From an uncultured Bacteroidales bacterium (GTDB lineage: Bacteria > Bacteroidota > Bacteroidia > Bacteroidales > F082), in assembly GCA_905234275.1 (NCBI GenBank), contig CAJOHD010000009.1, forward strand, positions 62,001 through 126,000: a DNA stretch of 64,000 bases, in the 5' to 3' direction. Below, one piece after another: positions 41,201 through 48,266 of the stretch (the stretch's first letter is position 1; every line of letters begins with the position of its first letter). The position numbers and the translations under genes were made by a program. The notes below the pieces were generated by a model that saw only the letters and a list, made by a program, of their open reading frames with translations, had not been told where the DNA came from and searched no databases.

Positions 41201-42402
41201 AAGTCACGACCTGAAGTGTATCCTAATCCTGTGAGGTATGATGTCACCGTGTTGAGATTGCGGATCTGTGTCGTGTCCATGTTTTGTACAAGGTCGTTGG
41301 CTGAGTTATCCGGATAAGCTTGTCCTTGATAAATGAGTGGATGGACCTTGTCGTGGTTGTAAATCCATTCGTCTTTACCTTCGCCTATATCGGTGAATGC
41401 CACGATGTTACGGCAGTCTTCGAAGTTCGAGCTGGTGTTTGTGACCCACACCTCGATTTTCGTGATGTTGATGTCGGATGTCACCGTTGGCAACGTTGCG
41501 AGTGCCGCTTCGTAGTTGTCGCGGAAATACTGGCTGAGGAAGAAGTGCCTGTTCTCTTCATAATCAATAGCTTCGAGTTCGAAGCTCTGAGTAAGTGCGC
41601 CGCCGCTGACAGCGATGTTTTGTGTCTCACTATCCTGATATGAGGCGATAGCTGTGACTGTCGTCTTACCGAATTTCAGCTTGGTTTTAAAACCGAAAAG
41701 TGATTGAGTACCAGTGATTAAGGTACTTTGCAGAGGCATGCTGACGTTACCTGCTTCGATGAGTTGCAGGATGTCGTCTTCATCGCCTTCGTATTTCAGG
41801 GTGAATTTATTTTCGAAAGAGAACTGTGTCTTGGTGTTGTAGCTCATCTTAAACTGGATCTTCTCGCCGATTTTGGCGGAAGCGCTGAGCTGGATGTTCT
41901 CCGTGAAGTCGAAGTTGGTGGTTCTTTGTTGTGCCACGGTCAACGAAGGGTCGCGGCGGCGCTGGTATTTCACACCGAATGTCACGTCGGCGGAACCTTG
42001 CAGCTTGATGTCGATGGTGTTACTGCCGAAAATCTTGTCGAACACCTTGCCGCCAACATAGATAGGAGGTATCAGTGAGTTAGCGTTGCTGGTGCCCATA
42101 GCCGACTCGCGGCGATCTTTCCAATAGTCTTTGATGGCTTGTTTTTGAACGAAATTGGAATACTGCTCCTGTGTCATGATGTACGGCTCGCGGTAGGTGA
42201 AGTCGCCGATTTTGCTGACGAAGACATATTGTCCGGTTATCGGGTCGTACTCTATGGTGCGGGTGATGTTATCAGGATCTTTAAGCTGGATGCCGGTCTG
42301 CTCGCCTTGACCAAATGGGTCATCGTTGCTCTGCGCGTTGGCGGTGTAGCCGAGGCAGACCAGTGAAAGGGTTAAAATATATATTAACTTCCTGATAATC
42401 AT
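35296..42402 (-). CDS. sprA: T9SS outer-membrane translocon protein SprA (Sov)
   Basis: The 2368-residue product has a signal peptide (1-23) and matches the very large SprA family, the outer-membrane channel of the type IX secretion system. Visible features are long beta-rich stretches (KFKLKFGKTTVTA-type strands, FDFTENIQLSASAKIG), the conserved N-terminal region after GGKVFDKIFGSN, and a C-terminal strand FAGITARFSLSQ. It would export the T9SS-tagged proteins found at 7.2, 55.3 and 63.1 kb. It follows ruvA by 9 bp. No PorK/L/M/N genes are in the window. Confidence 0.96.
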   Translation of the reverse strand: MIIRKLIYILTLSLVCLGYTANAQSNDDPFGQGEQTGIQLKDPDNITRTIEYDPITGQYVFVSKIGDFTYREPYIMTQEQYSNFVQKQAIKDYWKDRRESAMGTSNANSLIPPIYVGGKVFDKIFGSNTIDIKLQGSADVTFGVKYQRRRDPSLTVAQQRTTNFDFTENIQLSASAKIGEKIQFKMSYNTKTQFSFENKFTLKYEGDEDDILQLIEAGNVSMPLQSTLITGTQSLFGFKTKLKFGKTTVTAIASYQDSETQNIAVSGGALTQSFELEAIDYEENRHFFLSQYFRDNYEAALATLPTVTSDINITKIEVWVTNTSSNFEDCRNIVAFTDIGEGKDEWIYNHDKVHPLIYQGQAYPDNSANDLVQNMDTTQIRNLNTVTSYLTGLGYTSGRDFEKIQKARKLSANEYSVNRKLGFITLNITLNSNQTLAVAYQYTVIGQDGVFQVGEFSDQGIQEPNLLTAKMLKSTTVNTKMPMWNLMMKNVYNIRAYQVAALNFTMDILYLGNDNGVATGYFADAPDDIREYSLLNLMGMDRLNSQNNPIEGGDGIFDFINGAATNGGTINASNGRIYFTVLEPFGSQIRNKIFPNDPVLADKYAYDSLYTLTKVMAQQYTDKNKYRLEGRYTSSSGSEINLNALNVQPGSVRVTAGGVPLVENVDYTVDYTLGRVTILNEALLNSGTTINVSLENNTALSTIRKTYLGARVEHEINPTFIIGGTILHLSERAYTTKVNYNDEPISNTIYGFDVNYQTESQWLTDVLDKLPLYETKTMSRVTVSGEFARFIQGINKSAGQTGTSYIDDFEGAKSTIDMHQWNFWHLASTPQNQSNLFPEGASSGLANGKNRAKLAWYTIDQSVFYDRYGNLLPPNITNEELSDNRVRQILLTEIYPNKDIQAGTSTNMSVLNLAYYPKERGPYNYDTDNLNEDGTFDNPEDRWGGIMRAIESSDFNSTNVEYIEFWMMDPFYEGMDQTNIGQLYFNLGDVSEDILRDGRKAYEHGLPTTAVVENVDTTVWGRVPSLQALVNAFNSDPSSRQYQDIGYDGLQDNDERSFFADFINTMRTKVNATAFDQISTDPSSDNYHYFRGSDFDSDPVYSSILERYKKYNGNEGNSPSETEYTEDYTTNNSTLPDQEDINGDNTLSESENYYQYVIDLDPAKMRTSGQNFISDIHEAVVQVADGTTRRVNWYQFRIPVREPSRVVGNIEGFSSIRFMRMFLKGFKDDIVLRFATLDLVRGEWRTYTNAIQAPGEYQPGDQTNHTVFEMSAVNVEENSGRYPVPYCIPPGIEQEVYTGATSTVRQNEQALQLTVKNLVDGDARGVYKTTEFDFRFYKKLKMFVHAESFSESDPVYDDEVTAFIRFGSDLTDNYYEYEVPLKMTPWGTSITDEYAIWPESNNFEIEFDKVVNVKSNRNTAIANGNTEIKVNRLYTEPDGKNTIKVLGNPTISEVRSMMIGVRNPKKDSEVPQDKSVILWVNELRMTDLSSDGGYAATGRVEAYLADLGRVTVAGSYKSAGYGSLETKITQNDQRAQRYYSVGADLDLGKFMAPEKSGMTVPVHFDHNNTTITPEYNPLDPDVKLKRSLQDLDQHGKDSLNDLSRDVTTQTNFNVTNMRKNRVGSKKPHFWDVENLNASYAYTNQEQSSPDLEYNRQKSHRGGIGYTYSTGAKPWTPFAKKKWASSQYMQLFKDFNLYYLPKSFSFNTEMYRQIHTQKMRNKSSGLILLKETTAKTWDWTRNYDFRYDITKNLNFTYNAATQAYIYEPAGNPERDSDEWKANRDTVRDELLSFGSISRFNQTVKLNYTIPINKVPFCDWLGSTINYTGNYRWIANSRYTQVRQGNTIENDNNVQFTATADLTKLYNRSTYLKNLMSPRRTNNNNRNNNRSREKVNDSIQKKEKKESTNIGKAIADNTLRIIFCVKKISFTYSKNAGVSLPGFMTEPSMLGMDHTWAPGLGFVIGQNNDVLNTAINKGWLTTDSTFNRPYTKRMSETYNYKVTMEPFTDFSIEVTGNRTYAENFSEYFRADEMGIFQFYTPTTGGNYSISYLMTATSFADGDKLFNNLREYRLEIANRLAHENSTWVNMGEPYIDDESTGERYPYGYTSNSQEVLTYAFLAAYSGQSPNSVSFGLFQKVALPNWNIKFTGLTKIPALKKYFKTITLTHGYKSTFSISAWSNDINYDANNDMAVYTGTNTRIPQYDMSQILISEQYTPLLGINLAFTNSLTPSIEYKKSRTVTLGFSNNQITEVNGREIVIGCGYTFKDLGFSISLFDGSGSKKVSNDLKIKLDLGFRRDKTTLRSIDEGNSQISSGQDKINIYLTGDYTLSQRLGMQVFFKYDMTNPFIANAYKTTNVFAGITARFSLSQ

Positions 42403-42411
42403 GCTGTTCTA

Positions 42412-42996
42412 TTATAAAAGTCTCAGTGATTCCTTGATGAGATCCTCCACAGTAGGGTTTTCCATCTGTTTGAGGAGCTTGTCCAATGTCTTCTCGATAC
42501 TCGTCTTGTTGAAACCTAAGACCATTAATGCAGATAACGCTTCATCTTTCAATGTATTGTGTCCGACAGGTGAAATTTCATCACCGCCCGCCTCGAGTTT
42601 CCCGACCTTGTCGTGGAGGTCGACGACGATGCGCTGTGCTGTCTTTGCGCCGATGCCTTTAACACCCTGAATCATCCGGATATTGTTGGTGGCGATGGCG
42701 TCCATTGCTTCTTTCACTGTCATCGACGACAATATGAGGCGGGCGGTGTTGCATCCCACTCCCGACACCGTGATGAGCTGAAGGAAGAGTTCACGCTCGG
42801 CCTCGGTGTAGAATCCGTACAGAGTATGCGCGTCTTCACGTATCGCGAGATGCACAAACAGCTTCACGTGCTGCTGCTCGCCAATCGCCGTAAAGGTGTT
42901 CAAGGTAATGTTAATCAAATATCCAATCCCTTGATTATCAAGCACTACGTAAGTCGGATTTTTCTCAACAACGGTTCCCGAAATGAAACTATACAT
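42412..42996 (-). CDS. ruvA: Holliday junction branch-migration protein RuvA
   Basis: The 194-residue product has an N-terminal OB-fold (MYSFISGTVVEKNPTYVVLD), two helix-hairpin-helix motifs (LITVSGVGCNTARLIL, IQGVKGIGAKTAQRIV) and the C-terminal domain III that contacts RuvB (about 148-194). It heads the ruvA-sprA pair. Confidence 0.97.
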   Translation of the reverse strand: MYSFISGTVVEKNPTYVVLDNQGIGYLINITLNTFTAIGEQQHVKLFVHLAIREDAHTLYGFYTEAERELFLQLITVSGVGCNTARLILSSMTVKEAMDAIATNNIRMIQGVKGIGAKTAQRIVVDLHDKVGKLEAGGDEISPVGHNTLKDEALSALMVLGFNKTSIEKTLDKLLKQMENPTVEDLIKESLRLL

Positions 42997-43026
42997 ATCA
43001 AAAATTGCCTATTATCTTAAAACTTG

Positions 43027-43034
43027 CAAAAATA
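43027..43034 (-). promoter_or_regulatory. -7 box for ruvA-sprA
   Basis: TATTTTTG on the minus strand, 31 bp upstream of the ruvA start. Confidence 0.5.
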
Positions 43035-43049
43035 GTAAAAAAATTGATA

Positions 43050-43078
43050 TTGGAATTAAGGAATTTTTAATAAATTTG
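43050..43078 (+). promoter_or_regulatory. Promoter for the phosphofructokinase gene
   Basis: TTG at 43050-43052 and TAAATTTG at 43071-43078 with an 18-bp spacer. The predicted leader of about 205 nt contains the inverted dispersed-repeat pair. Confidence 0.55.
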
Positions 43079-43102
43079 CAAAGTGATTTTCATCATTTTG
43101 AT

Positions 43103-43252
43103 GAGATTCCTCCCTTCGGTCGGAATGACAATGCGATAATTTGATTAATGAGGCGCGGCATAATGTAACTGATGAATTTGCGAGAACAGTCAAGCCGCGC
43201 CATAATAAAACAGAAAACGTTGTCATTCCGAGCACGTAGTGCGAGGAAACTC
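43103..43252 (+). repeat. Inverted pair of dispersed repeats (copies 4 and 5) in the phosphofructokinase leader
   Basis: Copy 4 (43103-43130, GAGATTCCTCCCTTCGGTCG then GAATGACA) is inverted relative to copy 5 (43222-43252, TGTCATTCCGAGCACGTAGT then GCGAGGAAAC). Inside lie perfect inverted 8-mers GGCGCGGC (43152-43159) and GCCGCGCC (43194-43201). The whole 150-bp unit is a nested, MITE-like inverted repeat. Confidence 0.75.
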
Positions 43253-43292
43253 AAATGAGAGTTTAAATTTTGAATTTTTAAATTAAGAAAAT

Positions 43293-44513
43293 ATGAAATC
43301 AATAGTTATTCTCGCCGGCGGCGGTCCGGCACCAGGCATCAACACGGTGGTGAGCACTGTGGCAAAGACATTTTTAAACGACGGTTTCCGTGTGATCGGA
43401 CTACATGAAGGATATAAAAACCTGTTCAAACCGAATCCGAGGACTGTCGACATCGACTTCCTCTATGCCGACCAGATCATGAAGATGGGAGGCTCGGCGT
43501 TGCAGATGAGCCGTTACAAACCGAAAGACGAGGAGTTTAACGTTGATTTCTTCGTGAAAAACGATGTAAACCTTTTGGTGACCATCGGTGGTGACGATAC
43601 CGCTTCGACAGCGAACCGCATCTCTAAGTTCTTGATGAAGAACAATGTACACGTTCAGAACATCCATGTGCCGAAGACCATCGACAACGACCTTCCGTTG
43701 CCAGAAGGCAGCCCGACATTTGGATATTATTCAGCAAAAGAGGCGGGTGTGAAGATTTTGCAGACCGTCTACGAAGATGCGCGCACCAGCGGCAACTGGT
43801 TTGTTGTGTCGGCAATGGGTCGTGAGGCTGGTCACCTCGCATTCGGCATGGGCTACGCTTGCCATTACCCTATGATCATCATCCCGGAGATGTTCTACAA
43901 GACAGAGGTAACATTCGAAAAGATTTTGAAGCTCATCATCAGCTCGATGATCAAACGAAAGATGTTGGGTGTCAATTACGGCGTGGCGAGCGTTTCAGAA
44001 GGCGTTTTCCACTTCATGACTGACGAGGAGATTCAGAATTCGGGTGTGAACTTCACCTACGACGAGCATGGACATCCGGAGCTTGGCAACGTCAGTAAGG
44101 CTCACATTTTCAATATGTTACTGCAGCAGCGCTTGAAGCTTCTCGGCTTGAACATCAAGAGCCGTCCGGTGGAAGTAGGTTATGAAATCCGTTGCGTCGA
44201 TCCTTGCGCTTTCGATTTGCAATATTGCTCAATCCTCGGCTACGGCGTGAAGAAGCTGTTCGATATGGGCATCACTGGCGCCATGGTCACCGCCGACCCG
44301 AAAGGTCAGGTCAGCCCGCTGTATCTGAAAGATGTGGAAGACGAGAACGGCAAGGTGAAACCACGTCTCGTGAACATGCAAGGCGAGAAGGCAAAATTAG
44401 TGTTCAACCATTGCATGCAGTACATCACTCCAGCCGACTACGAAGGAGCGAAGAAATTCGTTGAAAACCCTGAGGAATACGATTTCAGGAAGATTCTGAA
44501 TTGGGCGGAATAG
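43293..44513 (+). CDS. 6-phosphofructokinase, PPi-dependent type
   Basis: The 406-residue product phosphorylates fructose 6-phosphate. The residues that separate donors point to pyrophosphate: GGDDT at 99-103 (ATP enzymes have GGDGS) and PKTIDND at 127-133 (ATP enzymes have PGTIDND). The GGGPAPGIN start is also the PPi-type form. Using PPi saves ATP and makes the step reversible, fitting an anaerobic fermenter. The promoter is separated from the start by a repeat pair, and the gene is followed by a heptamer array and a REP hairpin. Confidence 0.92.
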   Translation: MKSIVILAGGGPAPGINTVVSTVAKTFLNDGFRVIGLHEGYKNLFKPNPRTVDIDFLYADQIMKMGGSALQMSRYKPKDEEFNVDFFVKNDVNLLVTIGGDDTASTANRISKFLMKNNVHVQNIHVPKTIDNDLPLPEGSPTFGYYSAKEAGVKILQTVYEDARTSGNWFVVSAMGREAGHLAFGMGYACHYPMIIIPEMFYKTEVTFEKILKLIISSMIKRKMLGVNYGVASVSEGVFHFMTDEEIQNSGVNFTYDEHGHPELGNVSKAHIFNMLLQQRLKLLGLNIKSRPVEVGYEIRCVDPCAFDLQYCSILGYGVKKLFDMGITGAMVTADPKGQVSPLYLKDVEDENGKVKPRLVNMQGEKAKLVFNHCMQYITPADYEGAKKFVENPEEYDFRKILNWAE

Positions 44514-44514
44514 T

Positions 44515-44557
44515 TTAGAGTTGAGAGTGTAGAGTTTAGAGTAGTTGAAAGTTTAAA
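44515..44557 (+). repeat. Heptanucleotide array AGAGTnn behind the phosphofructokinase gene
   Basis: Four clear units (AGAGTTG, AGAGTGT, AGAGTTT, AGAGTAG) followed by two degenerate ones (TTGAAAG, TTTAAAG), starting just after the TAG stop at 44511-44513. Confidence 0.75.
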
Positions 44558-44590
44558 GTAGGGACGTCGCGCGCGGCGTCCCATTTTTTT
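44558..44590 (+). terminator. GTAG-headed REP-like hairpin with T-run
   Basis: GTAG at 44558-44561 leads into GGGACGTCGC...GGCGTCCC (44561-44582), a near-perfect GC-rich palindrome, followed by eight T. It probably serves as the phosphofructokinase terminator. Confidence 0.7.
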
Positions 44591-44622
44591 TATTATTCGA
44601 GGTTGATTATTGATAAATTTAT

Positions 44623-45156
44623 CTATTCATATCGTGAATATACACGATCTTTGTAATTATGTGTATTGTTTCTATATAAACGTGAATACACACTATCACC
44701 AACACATTCTCTGACTCCTACAAAAAATCTATCGAATAAATCATAAATTGTAGTATAAGAAAACTCAAAGGTTACAAGAGTATCTGAAAAAGTTTTTCTT
44801 TGTATATAATCATAGTAATATTCTGGACCAAAGACTTTGACTTTATAATTATCGTTAAAATTAATATCTAATGTATCATTCTTACCACAATTGTAACATA
44901 ATATTACGGAATCATTGCTTTTAAAAGTTACAAGAACGTCAGGTTGATATTGTTCATAATGCATTTGAATAAAATTCTCTTTAGGAGGATTTTTATCTTC
45001 ATATTTTCCAAATATGATATAATCTTTCCAAACAGTTACAACTTTTCCGTTTGGAGATTTATAATACTGTTTTGTATTTCGTCCAGTACAACTTACCAGC
45101 AAAACTGAAATAATTGTTGCTAGGATAATTGTGATTTTTGAGAGATGGTTTTTCAT
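44623..45156 (-). CDS. Lipoprotein of unknown function
   Basis: The 177-residue product has a lipoprotein signal with the lipobox LLVSC (Cys23), followed by a polar, Tyr/Asp/Asn-rich mature region with no recognised domain. It is AT-rich and lies 13 bp downstream of the hicA stop codon on the same strand, so it may belong to the same acquired segment. Confidence 0.65.
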   Translation of the reverse strand: MKNHLSKITIILATIISVLLVSCTGRNTKQYYKSPNGKVVTVWKDYIIFGKYEDKNPPKENFIQMHYEQYQPDVLVTFKSNDSVILCYNCGKNDTLDINFNDNYKVKVFGPEYYYDYIQRKTFSDTLVTFEFSYTTIYDLFDRFFVGVRECVGDSVYSRLYRNNTHNYKDRVYSRYE

Positions 45157-45169
45157 ATTTTATTGTTTT

Positions 45170-45364
45170 TCAATTATTTCCAATCTTTGGAATATCCAAT
45201 TCTTTGCAAATCTCCTTTGCGAGATAATCGTTGATATCAGGATGTCGTGGGATTGTCGCCATTTTGCCGTTTTTATTGTTGATGTAAACGCTGTGGCGAC
45301 TGCCTTCTCTTAATAATGTACATCCGTTTGCAAAAATATGTTTCAGTAAAAGGTTTCGTTTCAT
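45170..45364 (-). CDS. hicA: HicA-family mRNA interferase toxin
   Basis: The 64-residue product is a HicA/YcfA-like double-stranded-RNA-binding-fold toxin with the catalytic His24 in GSRHSVY and the IPRHPDIN segment (38-45). It would cleave mRNA when free of HicB. It starts 1 bp after hicB. Confidence 0.85.
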   Translation of the reverse strand: MKRNLLLKHIFANGCTLLREGSRHSVYINNKNGKMATIPRHPDINDYLAKEICKELDIPKIGNN

Positions 45365-45365
45365 A

Positions 45366-45584
45366 TCATGCCATTGCTAGTTTTCTGTAAAAGATTCGTT
45401 CTCCAGAATACTCGGTTTTTAATTGATCCCGATAACATTCCAATACCAAATGTATTGCATCTTTCATGTTTTCCATGAGTTCGTCAAGTGTCATGCCTTG
45501 GCTCATAGCGGCTGGAATCTGCAGACATTTCCCTGTATACCAACCACTTTTCTCATCTTTATGAATTAAAACAGTATATTCCAT
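45366..45584 (-). CDS. hicB: HicB-family antitoxin
   Basis: The 72-residue product has the partial RNase-H-like HicB fold (MEYTVLIHKDEKSGWYTGKC, then PAAMSQGMTLDELMENMKDA). It lacks a separate DNA-binding domain, so its autorepression could differ from longer HicB proteins. The antitoxin comes first, in a tight hicB-hicA pair with its own promoter. Confidence 0.85.
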   Translation of the reverse strand: MEYTVLIHKDEKSGWYTGKCLQIPAAMSQGMTLDELMENMKDAIHLVLECYRDQLKTEYSGERIFYRKLAMA

Positions 45585-45605
45585 ATATGTTGATCTTTAT
45601 TTTTG

Positions 45606-45636
45606 CAAAAATACAACTTTTTTCTGAAAAAGTCAA
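45606..45636 (-). promoter_or_regulatory. hicBA promoter
   Basis: On the minus strand TTG (45634-45636) and TATTTTTG (45606-45613) are separated by 20 bp; the -7 box is 21 bp before the hicB start. Confidence 0.55.
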
Positions 45637-45661
45637 TAAAAATGTAAAAAAACCACAGAAC

Positions 45662-45689
45662 AACTGTTAACTGTCAACTGATAACTAAT
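45662..45689 (-). repeat. Heptanucleotide array AACTGnn over the aspartokinase stop codon
   Basis: On the plus strand AACTGTT, AACTGTC, AACTGAT, AACTAAT run consecutively; the aspartokinase stop (45674-45676) lies inside. Confidence 0.75.
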
Positions 45690-46942
45690 TGCAGCGTGCT
45701 TCTGCTTCTTTGTTCCACAAAAACCTCTTTTCCTTTGATGAATTCTTTTTCGATGCCGTTTTTGTAGTGGCGAATTGTAAATAATTGTAAGCCATTATTA
45801 TATCGGATGATGAACGACTGTTCGAGGGAGGCGATGAGCTGTGTGAGCTTGCGCTCGTTCTCGTCGAAGCAGATGGAGAGGTTCAAGGCCGACGTCTGAA
45901 TCATGTTGGCGTGGATGTTCAGCTCGTTTAGCATGCCGAAGAGGATGCCGAGGTTTTGCTCGTTCATGAAGGAATAGTCGCGCGGACGGATGGTTACAAG
46001 AGTCTGGTTGTCTTTCACGATGAACGACGGGATGTATTTGATGAATTCGTCGCTGCCGTCAACGATGGTTGGCTCCAATGAGGCGTCGAGGAAGCAGCGT
46101 ACTTTCAACGGGATGTTCTTGTTTTGCAAAGGTTTTGTCGTCTTCGGGTGCAGAACTGTGGCACCGTAAAACGTCAACTCGGTGGCTTCGGAGTAGGAGA
46201 GATGCGGAATCTTCTCGGTGTGTTCGAAGCGTTTCGGGTCGGCGTTACGCACTCCGTCGACGTCTTTCCAAACTGATAACTCTTTGGCGTTGAGTAAGTT
46301 GGCAAATATAGCGCCCGTGTAGTCGGAGCCTTCGCGACCAAGGGTGGTTGTCACCACAGGTTTTGTCGATGAGCCAATGAAACCTTGCACAATATACATC
46401 GTTCCGTCGTGTTCCTCCTGTAGTTTCTGAATCCTCAGTCGGCTCTCGTCAAAGTCGACGTTCGCGGAACGGAAAGTGTGGTCGGTGATGATATATTGGC
46501 GAGCGTCAAGGAGTTTGTTGGCGATGCCGTTGTCGTTCAAGTAAGCCGAAATTATTGTTGTCGACAACATCTCGCCGAAACTGATGGTCTGGTCGTACTG
46601 ATAATCGTAGTCGTAGCCCGTTTCCTGAAGATTGAGATACAAATCCAAAAACAGGTTTGTAACTGCTTCAAACACAGGATGTTCGGTATCGTTATTGAAA
46701 AGCTCGAGCATGATTTTCTCATGATATTCCATTAGGTCTTTGAGGGCGCCTATCGGCAGATGACCGTCGGCGTCACGGAATTCCTTGAGCACCTTCTCGA
46801 TGCCGTTTGTAGTCTTTCCCATTGCCGAGATGACAAGCATCAAATCGCTACGGTCCTCATTTTCAAGGATATGCTTGAGATTTCTGACAGCGTCGGCATC
46901 TTTGACTGACGCCCCACCGAACTTATAGACACGATTTATCAT
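45674..46942 (-). CDS. lysC: Aspartate kinase (monofunctional)
   Basis: The 422-residue enzyme makes aspartyl-phosphate, the entry to the lysine/threonine/methionine pathway. The nucleotide/Asp-binding start KFGGASV (7-13), LVISAMGKTTNG and TTLGREGSDYTGAI are diagnostic. The C-terminal 120 residues contain ACT regulatory domains (NEQNLGILFGMLNELNIHAN), so feedback control by an amino-acid product is expected. The last codons are inside an AACTGnn array. The symbol is by family and does not separate LysC from ThrA-like monofunctional forms. Confidence 0.93.
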   Translation of the reverse strand: MINRVYKFGGASVKDADAVRNLKHILENEDRSDLMLVISAMGKTTNGIEKVLKEFRDADGHLPIGALKDLMEYHEKIMLELFNNDTEHPVFEAVTNLFLDLYLNLQETGYDYDYQYDQTISFGEMLSTTIISAYLNDNGIANKLLDARQYIITDHTFRSANVDFDESRLRIQKLQEEHDGTMYIVQGFIGSSTKPVVTTTLGREGSDYTGAIFANLLNAKELSVWKDVDGVRNADPKRFEHTEKIPHLSYSEATELTFYGATVLHPKTTKPLQNKNIPLKVRCFLDASLEPTIVDGSDEFIKYIPSFIVKDNQTLVTIRPRDYSFMNEQNLGILFGMLNELNIHANMIQTSALNLSICFDENERKLTQLIASLEQSFIIRYNNGLQLFTIRHYKNGIEKEFIKGKEVFVEQRSRSTLQLVIS

Positions 46943-47001
46943 GACGAAATTCTATTTTTCAAAATAACGTCACAAAGATAAGGAATATTTTAATTTTTAA
47001 A

Positions 47002-47102
47002 AACATTAATTACCATCAATTGGCCATTAATTTTTCATTAATTAAATTTGTTCTAAAAATAATTAATGGTCGATTAACGGTTAATTAACGGTAATTAATG
47101 TT
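47002..47102. repeat. Nested AT-rich palindrome between the Gate-domain protein and aspartokinase
   Basis: Outer arms AACATTAATTACC (47002-47014) and GGTAATTAATGTT (47090-47102) are perfect 13-bp inverted repeats; inner arms CCATTAATT (47023-47031) and AATTAATGG (47061-47069) nest inside. It could act as a terminator for the upstream minus-strand gene, an attenuator for aspartokinase, or a protein-binding site. Confidence 0.65.
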
Positions 47103-47108
47103 GTTCTT

Positions 47109-48257
47109 TTAGAATATAAGTGCTAATAAAACGTAGATCCAGTGGGCTGACACTCCTGCTACCAGGCCGCCTATTGTGTGGGCGCCGATGGCCTTAGGGA
47201 TGAGCTCACGGTGTCCGAGTGAGTCGAGCATTGCTGTGTGTGTGCTCAAGAATCCGCTCCAGCACATTCCGATGGCTGTGCACACTGCGATGGCGTTGTT
47301 GTCGACGATACCTTCGGCGATGAACTTCGGCAGCAGACCGAGAGCAGCGCCGACAGCGCCTAATGATGTGATCGGGAATGCCACGAGTTCAGGGTTCTGG
47401 AATCCGAAGAGCCAGTCGAACACGAAGTCGATCTTGCCAGCGAGATAAGGTAACACCGGTACGCCTTCGTAAGCCACGCCGCTGTATTCTGCACCCGTTG
47501 CCGGTCCGAAGGTCATCATCATGACCACTGTTGAGATGATGAGCACGCCAGGGATGATGGCCAAGCCGATGGCCACTCCTTCCTTGCCGCCATCGAGGAT
47601 GGCGTCAAGGAAACGCAGGAACACGTTACCTTCTGACTTGAATGAGATCTTCTGCTCATCGCCGCCATCAGGGTTCTCGAGAGCGTCAAGCTCAGGATAT
47701 GACTTCAAGGTGAAACGCTGCATAAGCCTTGTAGATACTATACTTCCGATGATGGCGCCAAGCAAGCCGACCAAAGCTCCCTTCAAGAAACCGAGACCGA
47801 GCATATAGAAAATCACCACCAATCCCATGCCGAAAGCAGTACCAAAGTTCGTCAGAGAGGCGAGCTGGTATTTCTTGAAATAATGCGAGAAATATTTATC
47901 TTTCGACAAGGTGATAATGGCAGGGTTATCTGACAAAAACGTGAGGATTCCGCCAAGAGCCGCCACGCCCGGAAGGTTGTAGATAGGCTTCATCAAGGGA
48001 CGCAGGATGTACTCGATGAGTCGTACCACGCCGAACTCGACGAGAAGCTTACCGAGAGCGCCTGATACCACGCACACCGCCATCAGGAAGAACACCGTCT
48101 CCAGAAGGAGATGATACGAGGTTTGCATGATGGTGTTGAGCATGTTGGCTGTGCCCATCCGAGTGCCGAGGAATCCGAAAAAGACGGCGAAAATCAACAG
48201 GAAAATACCTGCCTCAAGACGTCTTTTGCTTAAAAATTGCCATTGTCTTATTTTCAT
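47109..48257 (-). CDS. Gate-domain (nucleoside-recognition-like) integral membrane protein
   Basis: The 382-residue product has 9-10 membrane helices. Two Gate-like halves are visible: LPGVAALGGILTFLSDNPAI (about 94-113) and the region around GMCWSGFLSTHTAMLDSLG (about 335-353). Proteins of this type are putative transporters or channels; the substrate is unknown. It is 9 bp downstream of the porin gene stop, so both may form an uptake unit. Confidence 0.8.
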   Translation of the reverse strand: MKIRQWQFLSKRRLEAGIFLLIFAVFFGFLGTRMGTANMLNTIMQTSYHLLLETVFFLMAVCVVSGALGKLLVEFGVVRLIEYILRPLMKPIYNLPGVAALGGILTFLSDNPAIITLSKDKYFSHYFKKYQLASLTNFGTAFGMGLVVIFYMLGLGFLKGALVGLLGAIIGSIVSTRLMQRFTLKSYPELDALENPDGGDEQKISFKSEGNVFLRFLDAILDGGKEGVAIGLAIIPGVLIISTVVMMMTFGPATGAEYSGVAYEGVPVLPYLAGKIDFVFDWLFGFQNPELVAFPITSLGAVGAALGLLPKFIAEGIVDNNAIAVCTAIGMCWSGFLSTHTAMLDSLGHRELIPKAIGAHTIGGLVAGVSAHWIYVLLALIF

Positions 48258-48266
48258 AATAAAGTA

